Below are positions 21,944 through 33,769 of a stretch of DNA of 64,000 bases, piece after piece; within the stretch, counting starts at the first letter, position 1, and each line of letters starts with the position of its first letter. This DNA is from Hermodice carunculata (taxonomy: Eukaryota > Annelida > Polychaeta > Eunicida > Amphinomidae). The notes beneath the pieces are model-generated. The model worked only from the letters and a program-made list of their open reading frames with translations, had not been told where the DNA came from and ran no database searches. The DNA lies in NCBI GenBank assembly GCA_964020975.1, contig OZ026624.1, positions 64,656,208 to 64,720,207 on the forward strand, in the 5' to 3' direction. The translations under genes were made by a program, and so were the position numbers.

Positions 21944-22239
21944 TACAGCGAAACCTGTCTTGAAATACCATCTCTGGGTAGGGCCAAATTGTGTGGTTTC
22001 TGAAGAGAGGTGGTCTCTCATAGAGGTATAAGTGACATAAATGTACAAAACACAGTAGAGCAGTTCTCTTATAATTAAGGCCATTCCAAATGGAGCCCAA
22101 AAGCGGCCTTTTGAGAAGGGTGGTCTCTGTAGACAGGGACAACAGGAACATCACACTTGGTGCATATAGGAATGTTGGTCTTTTAAGACAGGTGGCCACT
22201 GGTGAGAGAGACCTTAATGGATCTAGCTGAGTCACTGTA
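21944..22239. mobile_element. pogo/Tigger-like MITE, 296 bp
   Basis: Begins TACAGCGAAACCTGTCTTGA, has GGTGGTCTCTCATAG and GTCTTTTAAGACAGG motifs and ends near GTCACTGTA. Right boundary approximate. Confidence 0.65.
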
Positions 22240-22544
22240 CATAGAAAAACCCTGTCTTTGTTTTTCTTGCTTCAAGATAAATACATGTATGTCTTACCTT
22301 GTTTAACTTTGCATGGCACTCACTTAGACACAGCCAATCTGTACTCTATTGTGCTCAGGATGTACAGGAAGTATGTGGGTGTGCATGAAGTGAAATATTT
22401 ATGTTGGTATTAGATGTCACACAAAGAACACTTTAGATGATATTTGACATAGCATTCGATCATGAATAACTAATTCTGCAACAAAAAACTTGCAAAACCA
22501 TCTGGTCTTATTTCTGTAACAAGAGTGATTTTTTTTTCACGTTC

Positions 22545-22800
22545 TTAACCCTTAAAGCACTGATTTAAGAATAAGTCAACAGCTTTCTTCGGGGCACTTT
22601 GTGCGCAATGCGCACAAAGTGCCCCAAGGAAAGCTGTTAACTAAGACTACTTTTTGCTTTAGACCAGGCTTGCTGGTACATGTATCTGAATGAATAAAGG
22701 TATCTTCATGAAGAATTTGAGTCTTTTAACCATTAGGGGGTACATGGGGTAACAGTAATGAGAAAACAACTTTAGCCGTGATTGGCACTTTAAGGGTTGA
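22545..22800. mobile_element. TTAA MITE, type C, near-perfect hairpin
   Basis: TTAACCCTTAAAGCACTGAT at the left and GGCACTTTAAGGGTTGA at the right. The core at 22575-22640 is an almost perfect inverted repeat centred on GCGCAATGCGC, with about 31-base arms (GGGGCACTTTGTGCGC in both). Followed by the ACTTTTTGCTTTAGAC and GGCTTGCTGGTACATGTATC modules. Confidence 0.9.
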
Positions 22801-23209
22801 TATTAATGTCAAAGTGACAGAACCCTCAGTACGTATTCAGCACAATGACAACAATTAGTGTGTGGTGGCCACCATAAAGTCTATTTCGCTTGTTACCAAC
22901 ACTGTTCCGTAAAAGAATAATGCAATGTTCAAACACTCATTACTCATCTTTAAGAACATGAATCATGCATTAAGAGCATTTATTTTATCACCACCAGGAA
23001 TCATCAGTGCAGATTTAATAATTTGTGAGGCCTCACTCTATAACTCTCTCTCTACTACAGACACAAGTCTCACCATCACTAGATGTTTAACGAGATCACG
23101 ATGACAATCTGTTTTATTGACGGTGTTAGTTGAAAACGTTTTAAATCGCTGGCCTCACCTTCACGACAAACTAGACATACCTTCAGTGCAAGCATTAAAA
23201 GGGGCCACT

Positions 23210-23520
23210 GTTTGCTCAAATTAGGTCATGCTGACACCAAAATCTAATCAGTTAATCTTGGCATGCTGGATAAGCATGCTGCCAAATTTGAGCAAAATAC
23301 ATTCAAGCATTCTGGAGATATATTGCAGTAACGAGTCCTGATGAACATGTAATCAGGCCACCATTTGCTCAAATTAGGTCATGGTGACACCAAAATCTAA
23401 TCAGCTCATTTTGCCAGGTAAAGTAAGCATATTGCCAAATTTGAGCAAAATACATAGAGTCATTCTGTATATGTTGTGGTAACGAGAATGTGCACATCCA
23501 GATGGGCATCTGGACGGACG
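23210..23520. repeat. About 145-bp duplicated unit with GGACGGACGG tail
   Basis: TTTGCTCAAATTAGGTCATG, GTGACACCAAAATCTAATCAG and GCCAAATTTGAGCAAAATACA occur twice. The second copy is followed by ATCCAGATGGGCATCTGGACGGACGGGCA, which includes a small palindrome. Non-coding. Confidence 0.75.
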
Positions 23521-23724
23521 GGCAAATGGACAACCTGTAAACAGAAAAAGCCCCCTCTATGGAGCGGACCCTTCAAAAAAATTACAAAATGTTATTATTT
23601 TTCATGCTTGAAAAGCTGTGCTATACCTGAGGCCAGAAGTCATCCAGACAAGATATTATTGTTTCTGGTCAAACGCCAGCACTACCTGTCAGCTAAAAAA
23701 ATACGCATAGCCAAGATCTGATCT

Positions 23725-23959
23725 ATAACCTTTTACACTTTGGATTAAGACCGACTCCAACAGCTTTCCTTGATATGGGTAGGGCTATTGCCATCCAAGC
23801 CACATTACAGTATGGGGTAGACTTAGTGCATGTGATTTTGATGGGGCTTATCTACAATTTTCATTTTAAACTCTTTGTCATCACTGTTGAAATTAGTCAC
23901 AAGCAGACGACACCTGACTGCCAGCCAGTTTAGGCCGGTTTTGGTGGGGAAAAGGTTAA
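23725..23959. mobile_element. TTAA MITE, type A, worn palindrome
   Basis: Left end TATAACCTTTTACACTTTGG, right end GGCCGGTTTTGGTGGGGAAAAGGTTAA. CAACAGCTTTCCTTGATATGG is present but the opposing arm is largely eroded. Contains TCACTGTTGAAATTAG, as in other type A copies. Confidence 0.7.
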
Positions 23960-24608
23960 ATTACCAGTAAATCTGGTATGACAAGTCTTTAAACTTCCAT
24001 TGTTTACTGATGCTGACCATACAAATTTCTGTCCATGGGACTTCGCTTCATTTTACTTGAGGAGGCTCACCCTGAGACTTACATGTTATGCGCTGACCAC
24101 ACTGTCAGTGCTGAATTATCTTGCGTATAATAGAATATGACAATCGAAATCAAAAATACCTTGCTTATTCTCACAAATGATACCTTTTTAACCGCAATAT
24201 GGGGGCATGATGTTGCTTTAGATGGCTGCATCATGCAGTGCGCTGGACAATACGCACGCAATACCATTATCCAGACCACTGTCAATGCACGACAGATCAG
24301 CGATAATGCTTGGATTCATTCAGATGTAGTCATACGAACAAGTCTATTTAACTGTCTAATGTACATCACATACTGTTGCATTTGTTTCAAATGAAGGTAC
24401 AAAAAAATTACATGAAGATTCTGTAAGAATGAATGGTTCAAAGGTCAAGGTTAATGTCGGGAGGGTGGATTGGGTAATCTGCTGCATCAGTGCTGATTTA
24501 CTCCTATTAGAGGCTTGACTAGCAGTCAATGTATGCATCTGCATTCAACCTTTAACCCCCCATCTCTGACTGGGTCAGGAGCTGATACCCTTATACCACA
24601 ATAACCCT

Positions 24609-24829
24609 TTAACCATTAAAATGGCATGGAAACTTGGTGGAGGTAAAGTGCCAGGTAGTATGTCAAGGATGTTTGATTCAAGTCAGGGTCAATTAACAAT
24701 TTTGATGAAATGTGTAGACAATCCTAGCTGTGACCTTAGCATCGGTCAACAGCTTTACTTGGACCGGGCTCCCAGCATCGCCCAAGGAAAGCTATTGATC
24801 CAGTCTTACTATAAGAGGGAGAGGGTTAA
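24609..24829. mobile_element. TTAA MITE, probably type A
   Basis: TTAACCATTAAAATGG to GAGGGAGAGGGTTAA, with GTCAACAGCTTTACTTGGACC and CCCAAGGAAAGCTATTGATCC palindrome arms near the right end. The left body does not match well, so the left boundary is uncertain. Confidence 0.5.
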
Positions 24830-25867
24830 GACATGGTAGCAGCTATCATACTGTTTATCAATGATAAATGTACAAGTCATACAAAAATATACATGAAAGA
24901 CTGGCCATTTGCCAAGGCGTGCGGTGCCTTTGTAAACCGATCATTACCAGTCTCCCCTGATCTGTTTTTGCTGGTGCCCGGAGTGGCTGCTATAAGTGAT
25001 AGCCCAAGTGAGTGCACCACTCAATTGCATATAAATCCCTTAAGTCTTCAAAAATTTCCCCACTATCCATTCTTTCTTATTCTGCATGTGATAAAAACAC
25101 GGCGTGGCTAAAGTTGGCAATGTCGTATAAAGCTGAGCACATGCTGGAGGCCCAAACGGTAGGATATTTAGCCACAGGTCGTGAGCTGCAGGAGGAAACT
25201 ACGTCCTACAGTGCAGGAAAACTAAGGCTTTCCTGTGCCACTACCATCTCACACACAGGCAAACTGCTGCATCTATGTGTCCACTGCCCTTTGTCTGGTC
25301 ACCAAACTGCCACCAAAAATGAACGTGAAACTTACTTATTACTCAGGGCAGCTTAAATGGAGCAAAGGCTACATGTGCATTGGCTAGATTTTGTAAATGT
25401 GGCTACCAGGCTAGAAATTCCCTAGGAACCTCAGTACACATATTGGAAAACTCCAAGGCTTCACACACTCTCCTAATAACTGGGACTTGAAACAAGACAA
25501 GGTTAAATTACAAAAGCTTATTGTCAGAACTATACTTTCCTGGAAATCTAGGGTCTGTCATACAGGAAAGCTTGCTGGGCTTTTGGTTGACATGAAAGCT
25601 GCATATACCAAGCAAAGAGGAGTGTGTCTGGCCTACCTGCCAGCAAAGCATTGGCCAATGACAGCTTCTCAGCAAACCAAAGATCTATATAATGGAAGAA
25701 ACCTGGGACTTGGCATTTGTATCTCAACAAGGACACCCTATGGGGGAAAACTTGAGCAAAGCCTGTAGAACAATAGAAACAAGCAGTTGCTAAAACTGCT
25801 CGTCCCCAGCCCACAAGTTTTAGAATGGTAACTGTCTCCAGGTGTTACATGAAGTTTGCCAATGAAT
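24830..25867. other. Unique sequence, no gene confirmed
   Basis: A plus-strand stretch with ATTACCAG acceptor-like and CCCAAGTGAGTG donor-like sites brackets SPDLFLLVPGVAAISDSP (about 24952-25008). It has no family match and the frame runs through both sites. Other open frames are unsupported. Confidence 0.25.
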
Positions 25868-26440
25868 ATACACAAACTATCATGAACAGTGTTTACAGTC
25901 AGAGCTAAGTCATTCTTGGTAGTGGAATCATGAGCCACTTGTAAGCACCCAGGCCATCCATGTACACAAACTATCATGAACAATGTTTACAGGCAGAACC
26001 AAGTCATTCTTGCAGAGGTTCCGAAACTCCCGAATTTTTGGGAGATCTCCCGAAATTTAAATTATTCCTTTGAAGGCTCCTGATCTCCTGAATCTTGAAA
26101 AAACCCTCCTGATTATCAACTTTTTCTGTTAAAAAAAGTTGACATTTTTCATAAGTTATTTGTGTTGTGCCAGTGTTTTTGTGTATTTACTGCTAACTGA
26201 CTGTGGTTAACAGTATTTTAAATGTGTTCTACGATCTCCTGAATTCCTACCGATAAATCAGGAACATCTCCTGAATTGGGAGAAAATAACTTGAAACGTC
26301 TGTTCTTGGTGGTGGAAGCATAAGCCACAGCACTCAGGCCATTCACATACACAAACTACCGTGGACAGTGTTTACAGGCAGAACCAAGTCATTCTTGGTA
26401 GTGGTAGCATGAGCCACTTGTAGCCAGAGGCTTCCACCAC
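25868..26440. repeat. About 95-bp tandem repeat, 3 copies, one interrupted
   Basis: ACACAAACTATCATGAACAG ... GCAGAACCAAGTCATTCTTGGTAGTGG ... CATGAGCCACTTGTA recurs at about 25868, 25966 and 26347. The middle copy is split by the hAT-like insertion 26013-26302, so the neighbours show the pre-insertion sequence. Confidence 0.85.
26013..26302. mobile_element. hAT-like MITE with 6-bp target duplication
   Basis: Ends CAGAGGTTCCGAAACTCCCG and TTGAAACGTCTG, with internal GGGAGATCTCCCGAA and CTCCTGAATTGGGAG. It is flanked by TTCTTG on both sides (26007-26012 and 26303-26308), while neighbouring tandem units carry a single TTCTTG. This gives a clean empty-site comparison. 290 bp, non-coding. The CAGAGG terminus and 5-8-bp duplications fit hAT. 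Confidence 0.85.
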
Positions 26441-27050
26441 CAGGAATGATTAAGTTCTGACTATAAACACATGTAAACCATTGTTTTTATTTACATGTAT
26501 CCCATAATATATTTCTTTGAAAAAGCATATTTTGTTATGGTCAAAGGACAACAAAGGGAACATTTTTAAGTGGGGGAAAGGCCCCTTAATGATGCAAGCA
26601 TCGGGTTCCACTGCAAACGTGCATGAACATTTAATAGAAAACAATATAAGAAGTCACTGGCTCCATGCATCATAGTATTGATGTCATTCAGGTGATTTTT
26701 TTTCACTTACAGACTACTACGCCTGTAAATCATCCTTGTATTTTGTCTGACAGCCTCAATTATGGGGCGAAAAATTAAAACATTATAAACCTTCAAGTAG
26801 AACCTTATTTTGACCGTAGGTAAAACTGTGTCAATAAGATGACTACATGTAGAATTTGCTTGATTTTTTTATAATTCAGATTGCATGGAGGTAGGGGGCC
26901 CTTATTTGAGCAGAGGCTCTTGTTGGAGTAATATGGTAGTCAAACATAGCAGCACAAATGCACATTTGGTATGTGAAGCCTGCCTGCTGGAGCTTCTGCA
27001 AAAACATCCCAGATATTAAAAGTCTGAGGGAACTTAATGAACTTTGCTAT
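26441..27050. other. Unique AT-rich sequence, no gene seen
   Basis: No splice-bounded frame or repeat was recognised. Confidence 0.35.
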
Positions 27051-27233
27051 TTAACACTTTCTTGGTTAGAACAGGCTCAAGTTAACAGCCGTTTCTGGGG
27101 GCATTGGGCACAATGTACTCAAGCCATGCCCTGGAAAGCTGTTGGCCCAGACCAGGATATCCTCAAAGGTCTCATCCAAAGTTCACATTCAAAATATTTA
27201 TAACGAATTGGAAATATAGATAAAAACTATTAA
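27051..27233. mobile_element. TTAA MITE, type E-like, 3' truncated
   Basis: TTAACACTTTCTTGGTTAG, then GTTAACAGCCGTTTCTGGGG / CCCTGGAAAGCTGTTGGCCC arms and CTCATCCAAAGTTC, as in the type E element at 11615. It runs into the TTAA of the next element without a recognisable right terminal repeat. Confidence 0.55.
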
Positions 27234-27478
27234 CTCTTTCAGTGCCAAATTTTGGACCGCGTCAACAGATTTTCTCGGCATGCATAGGGTGCAATGCGCC
27301 CAACGCATGCCGAGAAACGCTGTTGACCTGGGATAAATTCTCTGGAACTATAGGCATGCAGGTACTTGAATGAAAGATCTTTTTACGAGGAATACCAATC
27401 TGGGATCCCTATGATAATTCAGAATACTTTGACGCAAGTAGATTGACTTTTCGTTGTGCTTGGTACTGAATGAGTTAA
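27230..27478. mobile_element. TTAA MITE, type B
   Basis: TTAACTCTTTCAGTGCCAAA to GTGCTTGGTACTGAATGAGTTAA. The core arms GTCAACAGATTTTCTCGGCATGC and GCATGCCGAGAAACGCTGTTGAC share the unusual TTTCTCGG in place of the usual TTTCCTTGG, an arm-covarying change. Followed by the GGCATGCAGGTACTTGAATG module. Confidence 0.9.
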
Positions 27479-27811
27479 GCAGACCACATTTTACATTCGG
27501 GAGTTTTTGGGTGTTTGAGCAGAAAAGGGTTACATTAATTAATGAAGGCAGTCACTCGGCTCATTAAAAATTAAACTGCTACAGCACAGCTTTCATCTGT
27601 TAAAGGTCTGGCTCTTATAAAGACTTGAGACAGCTATCTGCTTAAAAAAAAAAAAAAAGCTTGTTATTCAAAGGTGAAAGCCATTTAGCCACATACACCA
27701 TGAACCACACAGGAAGGGCACTGCACACCTCCCACGTGTCAGCTCATGAAACTTTTAAATGGCTGGCTGCTATACTTTCTTACGAACAGCCCATAACATG
27801 TCCAAGGCCGC

Positions 27812-28068
27812 TTAACTCCTCCCCGGTCACAATAAGAAGGAATCAAGAGCTTTCCTAGGTGCAAGGTAGGTGCCTTGTGCCTGACCTATGCCCAGGTCAA
27901 CTACATGTATTAGCCCTTGGCATGCCATTATGGTGGGTCTCATCTACAATTCTAAGGTAAAAAGTTTTCCATTAACATGTTTTCAAGTCAAGAATGTTAG
28001 GCCTAAAGCACATGACAATTTACATCTCTTTCGGGTGCTTTTGGGTGATTTGAGAGGAAATGGGTTAA
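27812..28068. mobile_element. TTAA MITE, type A, diverged
   Basis: TTAACTCCTCCCCGGTCAC to GGTGATTTGAGAGGAAATGGGTTAA. The palindrome region AAGAGCTTTCCTAGGTGCAAGG is worn and partly duplicated. CTCATCTACAATTCTAAGG matches type A bodies. Confidence 0.65.
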
Positions 28069-28382
28069 GGTACTGGCATGAAAGCTCTGCAAAGTGCACA
28101 TTATTAACTTTGAAAGCCTCTCATCCCTATATTCTTTGGACATATACCATCATCAAACTGTATTTGTTTTGATTATAATGTCTACAATAAGCTGCAGTGA
28201 AAAGCTCGTGATCTTAAAATGAAGGTGAACGAAACATCCACTTAAGAGCAGCCAATCAAAAACTGTATATAAACACATTTTTTTAACAAGTTCATCCATG
28301 TTAGAGATGTTAAATATGGTTTTTGGGGGGAATTAGAATCAAAAACCATATCCCAACCCAGTCACAAGGCCATGCCTCTGTC

Positions 28383-28624
28383 TGTAACTCTTTCAGCACC
28401 AAATACTTAGGACAAACTCCTCTCAATCATGATAAGAATGCTAGATTTATATTTCTCCGTAGAAAGAAAGTTCAATTAAGTACCACTATGCCTATACATG
28501 TAGTTTCTGAGAATATGATGGTCCAGGTGAACAGCTTTCCTTGGCATGCTTTGGGCACATTGCGTCTAAAGTGCGCTGACAAAAGTTTTGGACTCACTCT
28601 GAAACTTGGCACTGAAAGAGTCGA
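28383..28624. mobile_element. TTAA MITE, type B
   Basis: GTAACTCTTTCAGCACCAAA to CTTGGCACTGAAAGAGTCGA. Contains TAAGTACCACTATGCCTAT and GGTGAACAGCTTTCCTTGGC with a worn right arm. Both terminal TTAA motifs carry substitutions. Confidence 0.75.
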
Positions 28625-28860
28625 ACTAATTACAAAATAAAGTTCTACCCCTCTGCACCACTCTAAGGAATAAACACTGTCGCCTGGAAACAAACCGCCC
28701 ATGGCAAGAATGGCAGGTGCCACTGAACCTGTCGTGTGCTTTCTTCAATCAAAAGATGATGTAGATAATATTCTGCGTGGCCAAGAAGAGTGCAAGAGCA
28801 AAACGGAAAACAAGGCAAGATGTTGAATTCTTCAACATACACTAACAAAAGAGATGAAGA

Positions 28861-29622
28861 ATGCAAGCACCAATAAATCAATTGCTTGTGGAAGACCTAG
28901 ACAAGTATCTGTCTAATGTCTTAGTGTCTGGACATAAGAAAAATGGGGACGAATACGAACCATTCCGCCTCAGAGGTATATCTGCATCAATTGATCGACA
29001 TCTTGACAGACGCAAGTACGACTATTTTACTTGTTAATGATCTACCTTTTTCCCCCTCACAAAAAGCACTGCAGGCAAAACAAAAAGAACTGGAATCACA
29101 GGATAGAGACAACAAGCCATACAAGTCAGATCCCCTGATAGATGAAGACACTGAAGCATTGTTTTCATGGGATCTCCCCAGGCAATGATATACACACTGT
29201 GGTTTTATGACAGGCGTCCTTGGGATGAGAGGTGGGCAGGAGCACTGCGACGCATTGGGGGGATGTCAGAATGAAACAAACAACGATGGGAGGCAGTACT
29301 TGAAGTATCATGAAAGACACACCAAACACACAGTGGCGATAACCTGTGTGATAAATGTACCATTCCACCTGCGTTATCTGAAACACCAGAGTAACCACAT
29401 CAATGTGCTGTACAGCTCTACTTGAAGTATAAAGATACTCGTCCTGTGTGGGCTTTTGCCGACTCCCCCTTTCATTTAGCAATAAACTGTGCCTGGTGTT
29501 ATGCTGTTCAGATGCAATGCTCTTGGTATGAACAGTTTGCATGGGCATATGCAAAATATGACCAAGAAGGCTGGCCTCCCAGGCAACTGTGATCTTGCTA
29601 ACCACTCTGGCAGAAAGTTTTG
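28861..29622 (+). pseudogene. Crypton-like / DUF3504 tyrosine-recombinase domain remnant
   Basis: Plus-strand blocks in order: LLVEDLDKYLSNVLVSGHKK with EYEPFRLRGISASIDRHL (28861-29034); LQAKQKELESQDRDNKPYK and DPLIDEDTEALF (to 29188); VLGMRGGQEHC (about 29216) and DGRQYLKYHERHTKHT; YKDTRPVWAFADSPFHLAIN (from 29428); and NHSGRKF (29600-29622). This order and the RGGQEH and NHSGRK motifs characterise the DUF3504 domain of ZMYM2/3/4, QRICH1 and KCTD1-type proteins, thought to derive from Crypton tyrosine recombinases. RGG holds the first catalytic-type Arg and HSGR the His-x-x-Arg box. The blocks lie in different frames with several stops, so it is a decayed transposon copy or a pseudogene. No flanking exons are seen. 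Confidence 0.75.
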
Positions 29623-30560
29623 TGATTAGCAAAATTCAGATCGCATCATCTAGCCCTCAACCACATTGCTTAAATCTCCAGCGCAAGAACTTACGCAGCA
29701 TAAATAATTACTGTCATCTAAACATGTGACAGCAAGAGGCCATGAACGATATGATGTTATTATCTAGATCCTGTTCCTCATGTGCTGTTGCGGCACCAAA
29801 ATCCCGATTCTCAAATGGCAGTAGCACTGCCTGTCCCACAACCTGCTTCCACAACATCTACTGGGCCTAGTATTCCCGCTAGACAAGGTGTTGTCACACA
29901 GTTACATTGTCAACTCTATAGTCAGTCCTGTTTGGTTGTGATGCCAAACACACTGCGCATCCAGATCGAATGCTTGGCAGTTTTTGTTCGCCAAAAGTAT
30001 TAATGGACCATTCGGATCAACTTCAGACAAATGGGACAAAAGTTGCCCGTCATTGAGAATGATTCCAAAAGTTCTAAGGAACTTTGAACATGATATTTTA
30101 AACAAAACAAATGCAATCATTACCGTTGCTTTTTTTTGTGCGTTGGGAGTAACAATTTTTCCATTTTCACGCTTGAGGATATGATGCTCTAGCTGTTCTA
30201 TATGCATGGAGTTGTACAGAACTGTACACATTGTCATGCAATAAGTTAAGATTTATGGTCCTTTTCAAAGAATTTAATCATTTTCCAGTGGGCCATGGGA
30301 CTATTTTACACACAGCATGTCACATGCATATGTAAATTGCACAAAATGCAAAACCAGGCTTTCATATACTTAGCCAAATGTTGAGGCAGCTTGTTGCTAA
30401 ACAGTCTTAAACATGCTAGAGAAAGAATCTCACATGGATGTAGACAAATACGGTGTGTGCGGTCCCTCAAGAGCATATCTGCTCGGTTAACATTGCTGAC
30501 CACAAGTAACAAGTGAATGCTGCTGACTCTCTGGAGTCAGGAAACGCTCTATTCCACTCC
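29623..30560. other. Decayed continuation, then unique sequence
   Basis: Plus-strand HQNPDSQMAVALPVPQPAST (from about 29800) may be the low-complexity tail after the recombinase domain. Beyond 30010 nothing is recognised. Confidence 0.3.
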
Positions 30561-30564
30561 TACA

Positions 30565-30655
30565 TGTATCCTTGGCATGGGTTGGGCACTAAGTGCCCAA
30601 CCCCATGCAAAGGAAAGCTGTTGACTCAGTCTCAATTCCAGGGGGAAAGGGTTAA
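30565..30655. mobile_element. TTAA MITE, type A, truncated to palindromic end
   Basis: TATCCTTGGCATGGGTTGGG ... CCCAACCCCATGCAAAGG arms, then CTCAGTCTCAATTCCAGGGGGAAAGGGTTAA. The left half is missing. Confidence 0.8.
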
Positions 30656-31004
30656 TGAAGCAGGATAATTAGCCACCTAAAATTATCAAAAGGTACCCCT
30701 ACTGTGGAAGGCCTATCTGCCTCTAAACTTAAGGTATCACAAATACCATGAAACAGCCCACACTAAATAGTCCAGACAGAAGAACAGACAGATGGATCTC
30801 AATACCTCCCACCCCACCCCACTGTGGACAGGGCATAATGCTTGCTATATAGGAAAGCTGTTGATTGTACAGGTCAATGGTTGGTACAGAGTCTTACATG
30901 TTTTTGAAGCACAACCACCATATCAGGCCACAAATTAATATCAATCGATGTCATGTGGTTTTATAGGATCTGTTGCACAGGGAATAAAGTTACAGCCAGA
31001 GCTT

Positions 31005-31200
31005 TATTTTTTTTAGATGCTACAGGCAGAGCCTTACTTGAGATGCTATAGGCAGAGCCTTGTTTGAGATGCTAAAGGCAGAGCCTTATTCTTTGAGATG
31101 CTACAGGCAGAGCCTTATTTCTTGAGATGCTACAGGCAGAGCCTTATTTCTTGAGATGCTACAGGTAGAGCCTTATTTAAGAGGCAGAGCCTTATTTGAG
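31005..31200. repeat. 27-bp minisatellite, about 7 copies
   Basis: Units of GAGATGCTACAGGCAGAGCCTTATTTCTT, with length variation. Confidence 0.9.
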
Positions 31201-31885
31201 AGGCAAGCTGACTTGACTTCAAACTTGCCACCAAGTTTGAAGTCAATCGGGATGACGGTTTTGGAGAAAAAGCCGAAAATGTGAATTAGCATTAATTAGA
31301 ATGCCATGCACTGACTTACAAAATAATCAATACGAAAGCTGCATTGACCGATAGGTACATGTTCACGAATTGAAGAAAAATGTTAAAAATCAGGAATCCA
31401 TAGCAGTACCACCTAGAGACCAATTTTGTTTGACCCTTTCACAAGGAACATATCCACCAAGTTTCAGTTTAATCTGAGTGATGGTTTTGGAGAAGTCGAA
31501 AATAGCAAAAACACACAAAAAAAAAATCATAAAAAATTAGAAAAAATTTGCACTGCCACCTGGTGAACAAATTAAAAACTACGAGTCCCAAGGAGTTATC
31601 CTATGTGATATCAAAGCAACTGGGAGAGTGGTTTCAGAGAAGAAGGTTTTTTTAAGGTTTGCCCCCCCCCCCCCCAAAAATATAAATCATAAAAAATCCA
31701 AAAATCACTAGAGTGTGACCATTTGGACAAATTTGGTAGAGACCAACCCAAGGCACATCTCCACCAAGTTTGAAGGGGATCTAGGTGAAGGTTTTTGAGA
31801 AGTCGAAAATGTGAATTCTGGACGGATGACGGACGAAAGACCCTCACAACAGCTCAGCTGACTGACAAGTCAGCTGAGCTAAAAA
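31200..31885. mobile_element. CAGCTGAGCT-hairpin family element, copy 1
   Basis: Body of drifting repeats (CACCAAGTTTGAAGTCAATC, GAGAAGTCGAAAATGTGAATT, GGTTTCAGAGAAGAAGG). The end is GGACGGATGACGGACG followed by the palindrome AGCTCAGCTGACTGACAAGT...AGCTGAGCT (31851-31880). The same architecture occurs at 39190-41690 and 42290-42500. Non-coding. Confidence 0.75.
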
Positions 31886-33147
31886 TGCTAGCTGTATTAA
31901 TTTTGTTTGTTTTTTTTTAAAAAGTTCTTTAGTTTTTCAGTCGACACTAAGCACTGCAAAAGCATGCTTTTATATGCAGGCTCTTGTATTGAGTTCAAGC
32001 ATCAAAATATCAACATTGGCATAGAGGGTGTCCCTTGAGTCGATGCAGAGTCAAATTTTCACAATATTTCAAAGATGTTGAGAGGCAATGCTTGGCACCA
32101 GTGATCATACATACCTGGTGAAAATAAAGACCACCTCTTTTTAATAACTGTGAGTCCTATTTACTGATTTTATGGACAAAACTGGGATGCTGCTTGCTGG
32201 CTATTCCTATGTCCATGACGTGCATACATGTAGGTCTAGTAGGCATAGTAGGCCTACAGAATAGGCTAATTAAGGCCTACTGAGCTACTGGCTTTTGATA
32301 TCTGTGCTTTATGATTGTGATGAAGATCTTCCAAAGCATAGGCATAGCAACAGCATACCGGTATACATTTTGGCTTATCACTGTTCAGTATATTTTTAAT
32401 AAAACTTCACATAAAACAATGTTAATTGATGCTGTTGCAGACTGCCACATACACCAAAAAGTCCCATCACTAGGTAGTATGGATTTTCAACAACCCCTCA
32501 ATAGTAGCAGGGAAGTATGGAACATTAAACTATACCTAGTCTGTACCCGGGCCATTTTCACAGTAATATGGGCACAAGTACAAAACAAATAATTGTTCAT
32601 CAAGGCATACAGTGCTGAAGAGTACACAAGCATGGATGTTGTGGAGAAAAGCAATGATTGACTAAACATCTGGTTTTTGGCTTCTATGTGGGGAAAGGTA
32701 AGTTCGTTTCTGCAGGAAATCAGGATAATGATGTTACATCGATATATCCGTTTGATGACTAAACTGACCACACTGATCTGGAAAATCAGGAAGAGGAATA
32801 CTGATCAATATTATATTCCTCTTCACCGCCATAAAGTGAAAGGATTCTCATGCATGTCTGACCCATTACGAGATCCTGCTGGAGGTCATAGGTGAAACAG
32901 AGATGACGATTTAATCCCTGGCTGAGCAGCTTCAACACGCGCCCAGAGACTGGTCATGAAAATATCTATGGCACACCAGGTGCATCACATTTCTACCAGT
33001 ATTTAATGTGAATCTTTCACGCACTTAATAAGTCGATTCAGAAATATAATAATCGAATATATATGTCCCTGATGTTGTAATCTTTTCCCTATGAGATAGG
33101 TTAAAAAGTTGACATTTAAAATGGACGGTTGTTTTTTTCCCCGGGAG
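31886..33147. other. Unique intron-like sequence
   Basis: A GTAAGT-type site at about 32697 and a few open frames were examined. None forms a recognisable exon. Confidence 0.3.
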
Positions 33148-33225
33148 TGTGCGTGGGTGTTGACTGTGGTCACTGTCGTGGCTTTGGCGGCAGTCTTCAG
33201 GGCTCTTCTTGTCGTTCTTCCTGGA
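33148..33225 (+). CDS. Candidate plus-strand exon with a membrane-helix-like peptide
   Basis: A TTTTTTTCCCCGGGAG acceptor-like site precedes 78 nt reading AWVLTVVTVVALAAVFRALL then VVLPG, directly followed by a consensus GTAAGTGAG donor. The stretch is more CpG/GC-rich than its surroundings. The strongly hydrophobic run could be a signal anchor. The opposite strand also has an acceptor-like site here, so strand and reality are uncertain, and no family is recognised. Confidence 0.25.
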
Positions 33226-33769
33226 GTAAGTGAGCCAATCAAACCTTTCGCCTCCTTTGCCCTTCAAAAAGCTGGAAAATGCATCTATCACTTTAGACTT
33301 CCATGTTGCAAAAAAAAAAAAAGAAAAGAAAAGAAAAAGAGACAGCATCAATGAAGATAAGAATTAGAGAATGCCATTACAGTTGAGTTCATTTGTACTA
33401 TGTGGGCAGCTGGCTCAAATACAGGGCCCACTGGCTGGCAGGGTAACAAAATGCCGAGATATTGGTCTGTCAGATGCTGCTGACAACTAATGAAGGTACA
33501 TGTACATTAGATAAGACCACTGTACAGCAGACCATAGCCACACCCACCTCAAACATATCCTGATCACACTTAACCCTACAGTGAACCAGTGAGGAACCGG
33601 TGCTCTTGCACACTTATGCTCTCTGCAGTGAGCTATCTATTCGTCCTACTCTCCCCTGGCTGTTATACTCTCAAGATCCAACACCTGTCATCATGTGGAC
33701 TCTCACTTTTCATAGTCTCCTCAAATACACTTTTTTTTTTACCCTGAGGAAGATAACACCTATCATGAC

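Noticed and set aside
28323-28640. 105-codon plus frame and similar frames inside TTAA MITEs
   Set aside because: They lie across non-coding MITE sequence; other copies of the same MITEs do not keep the frame.
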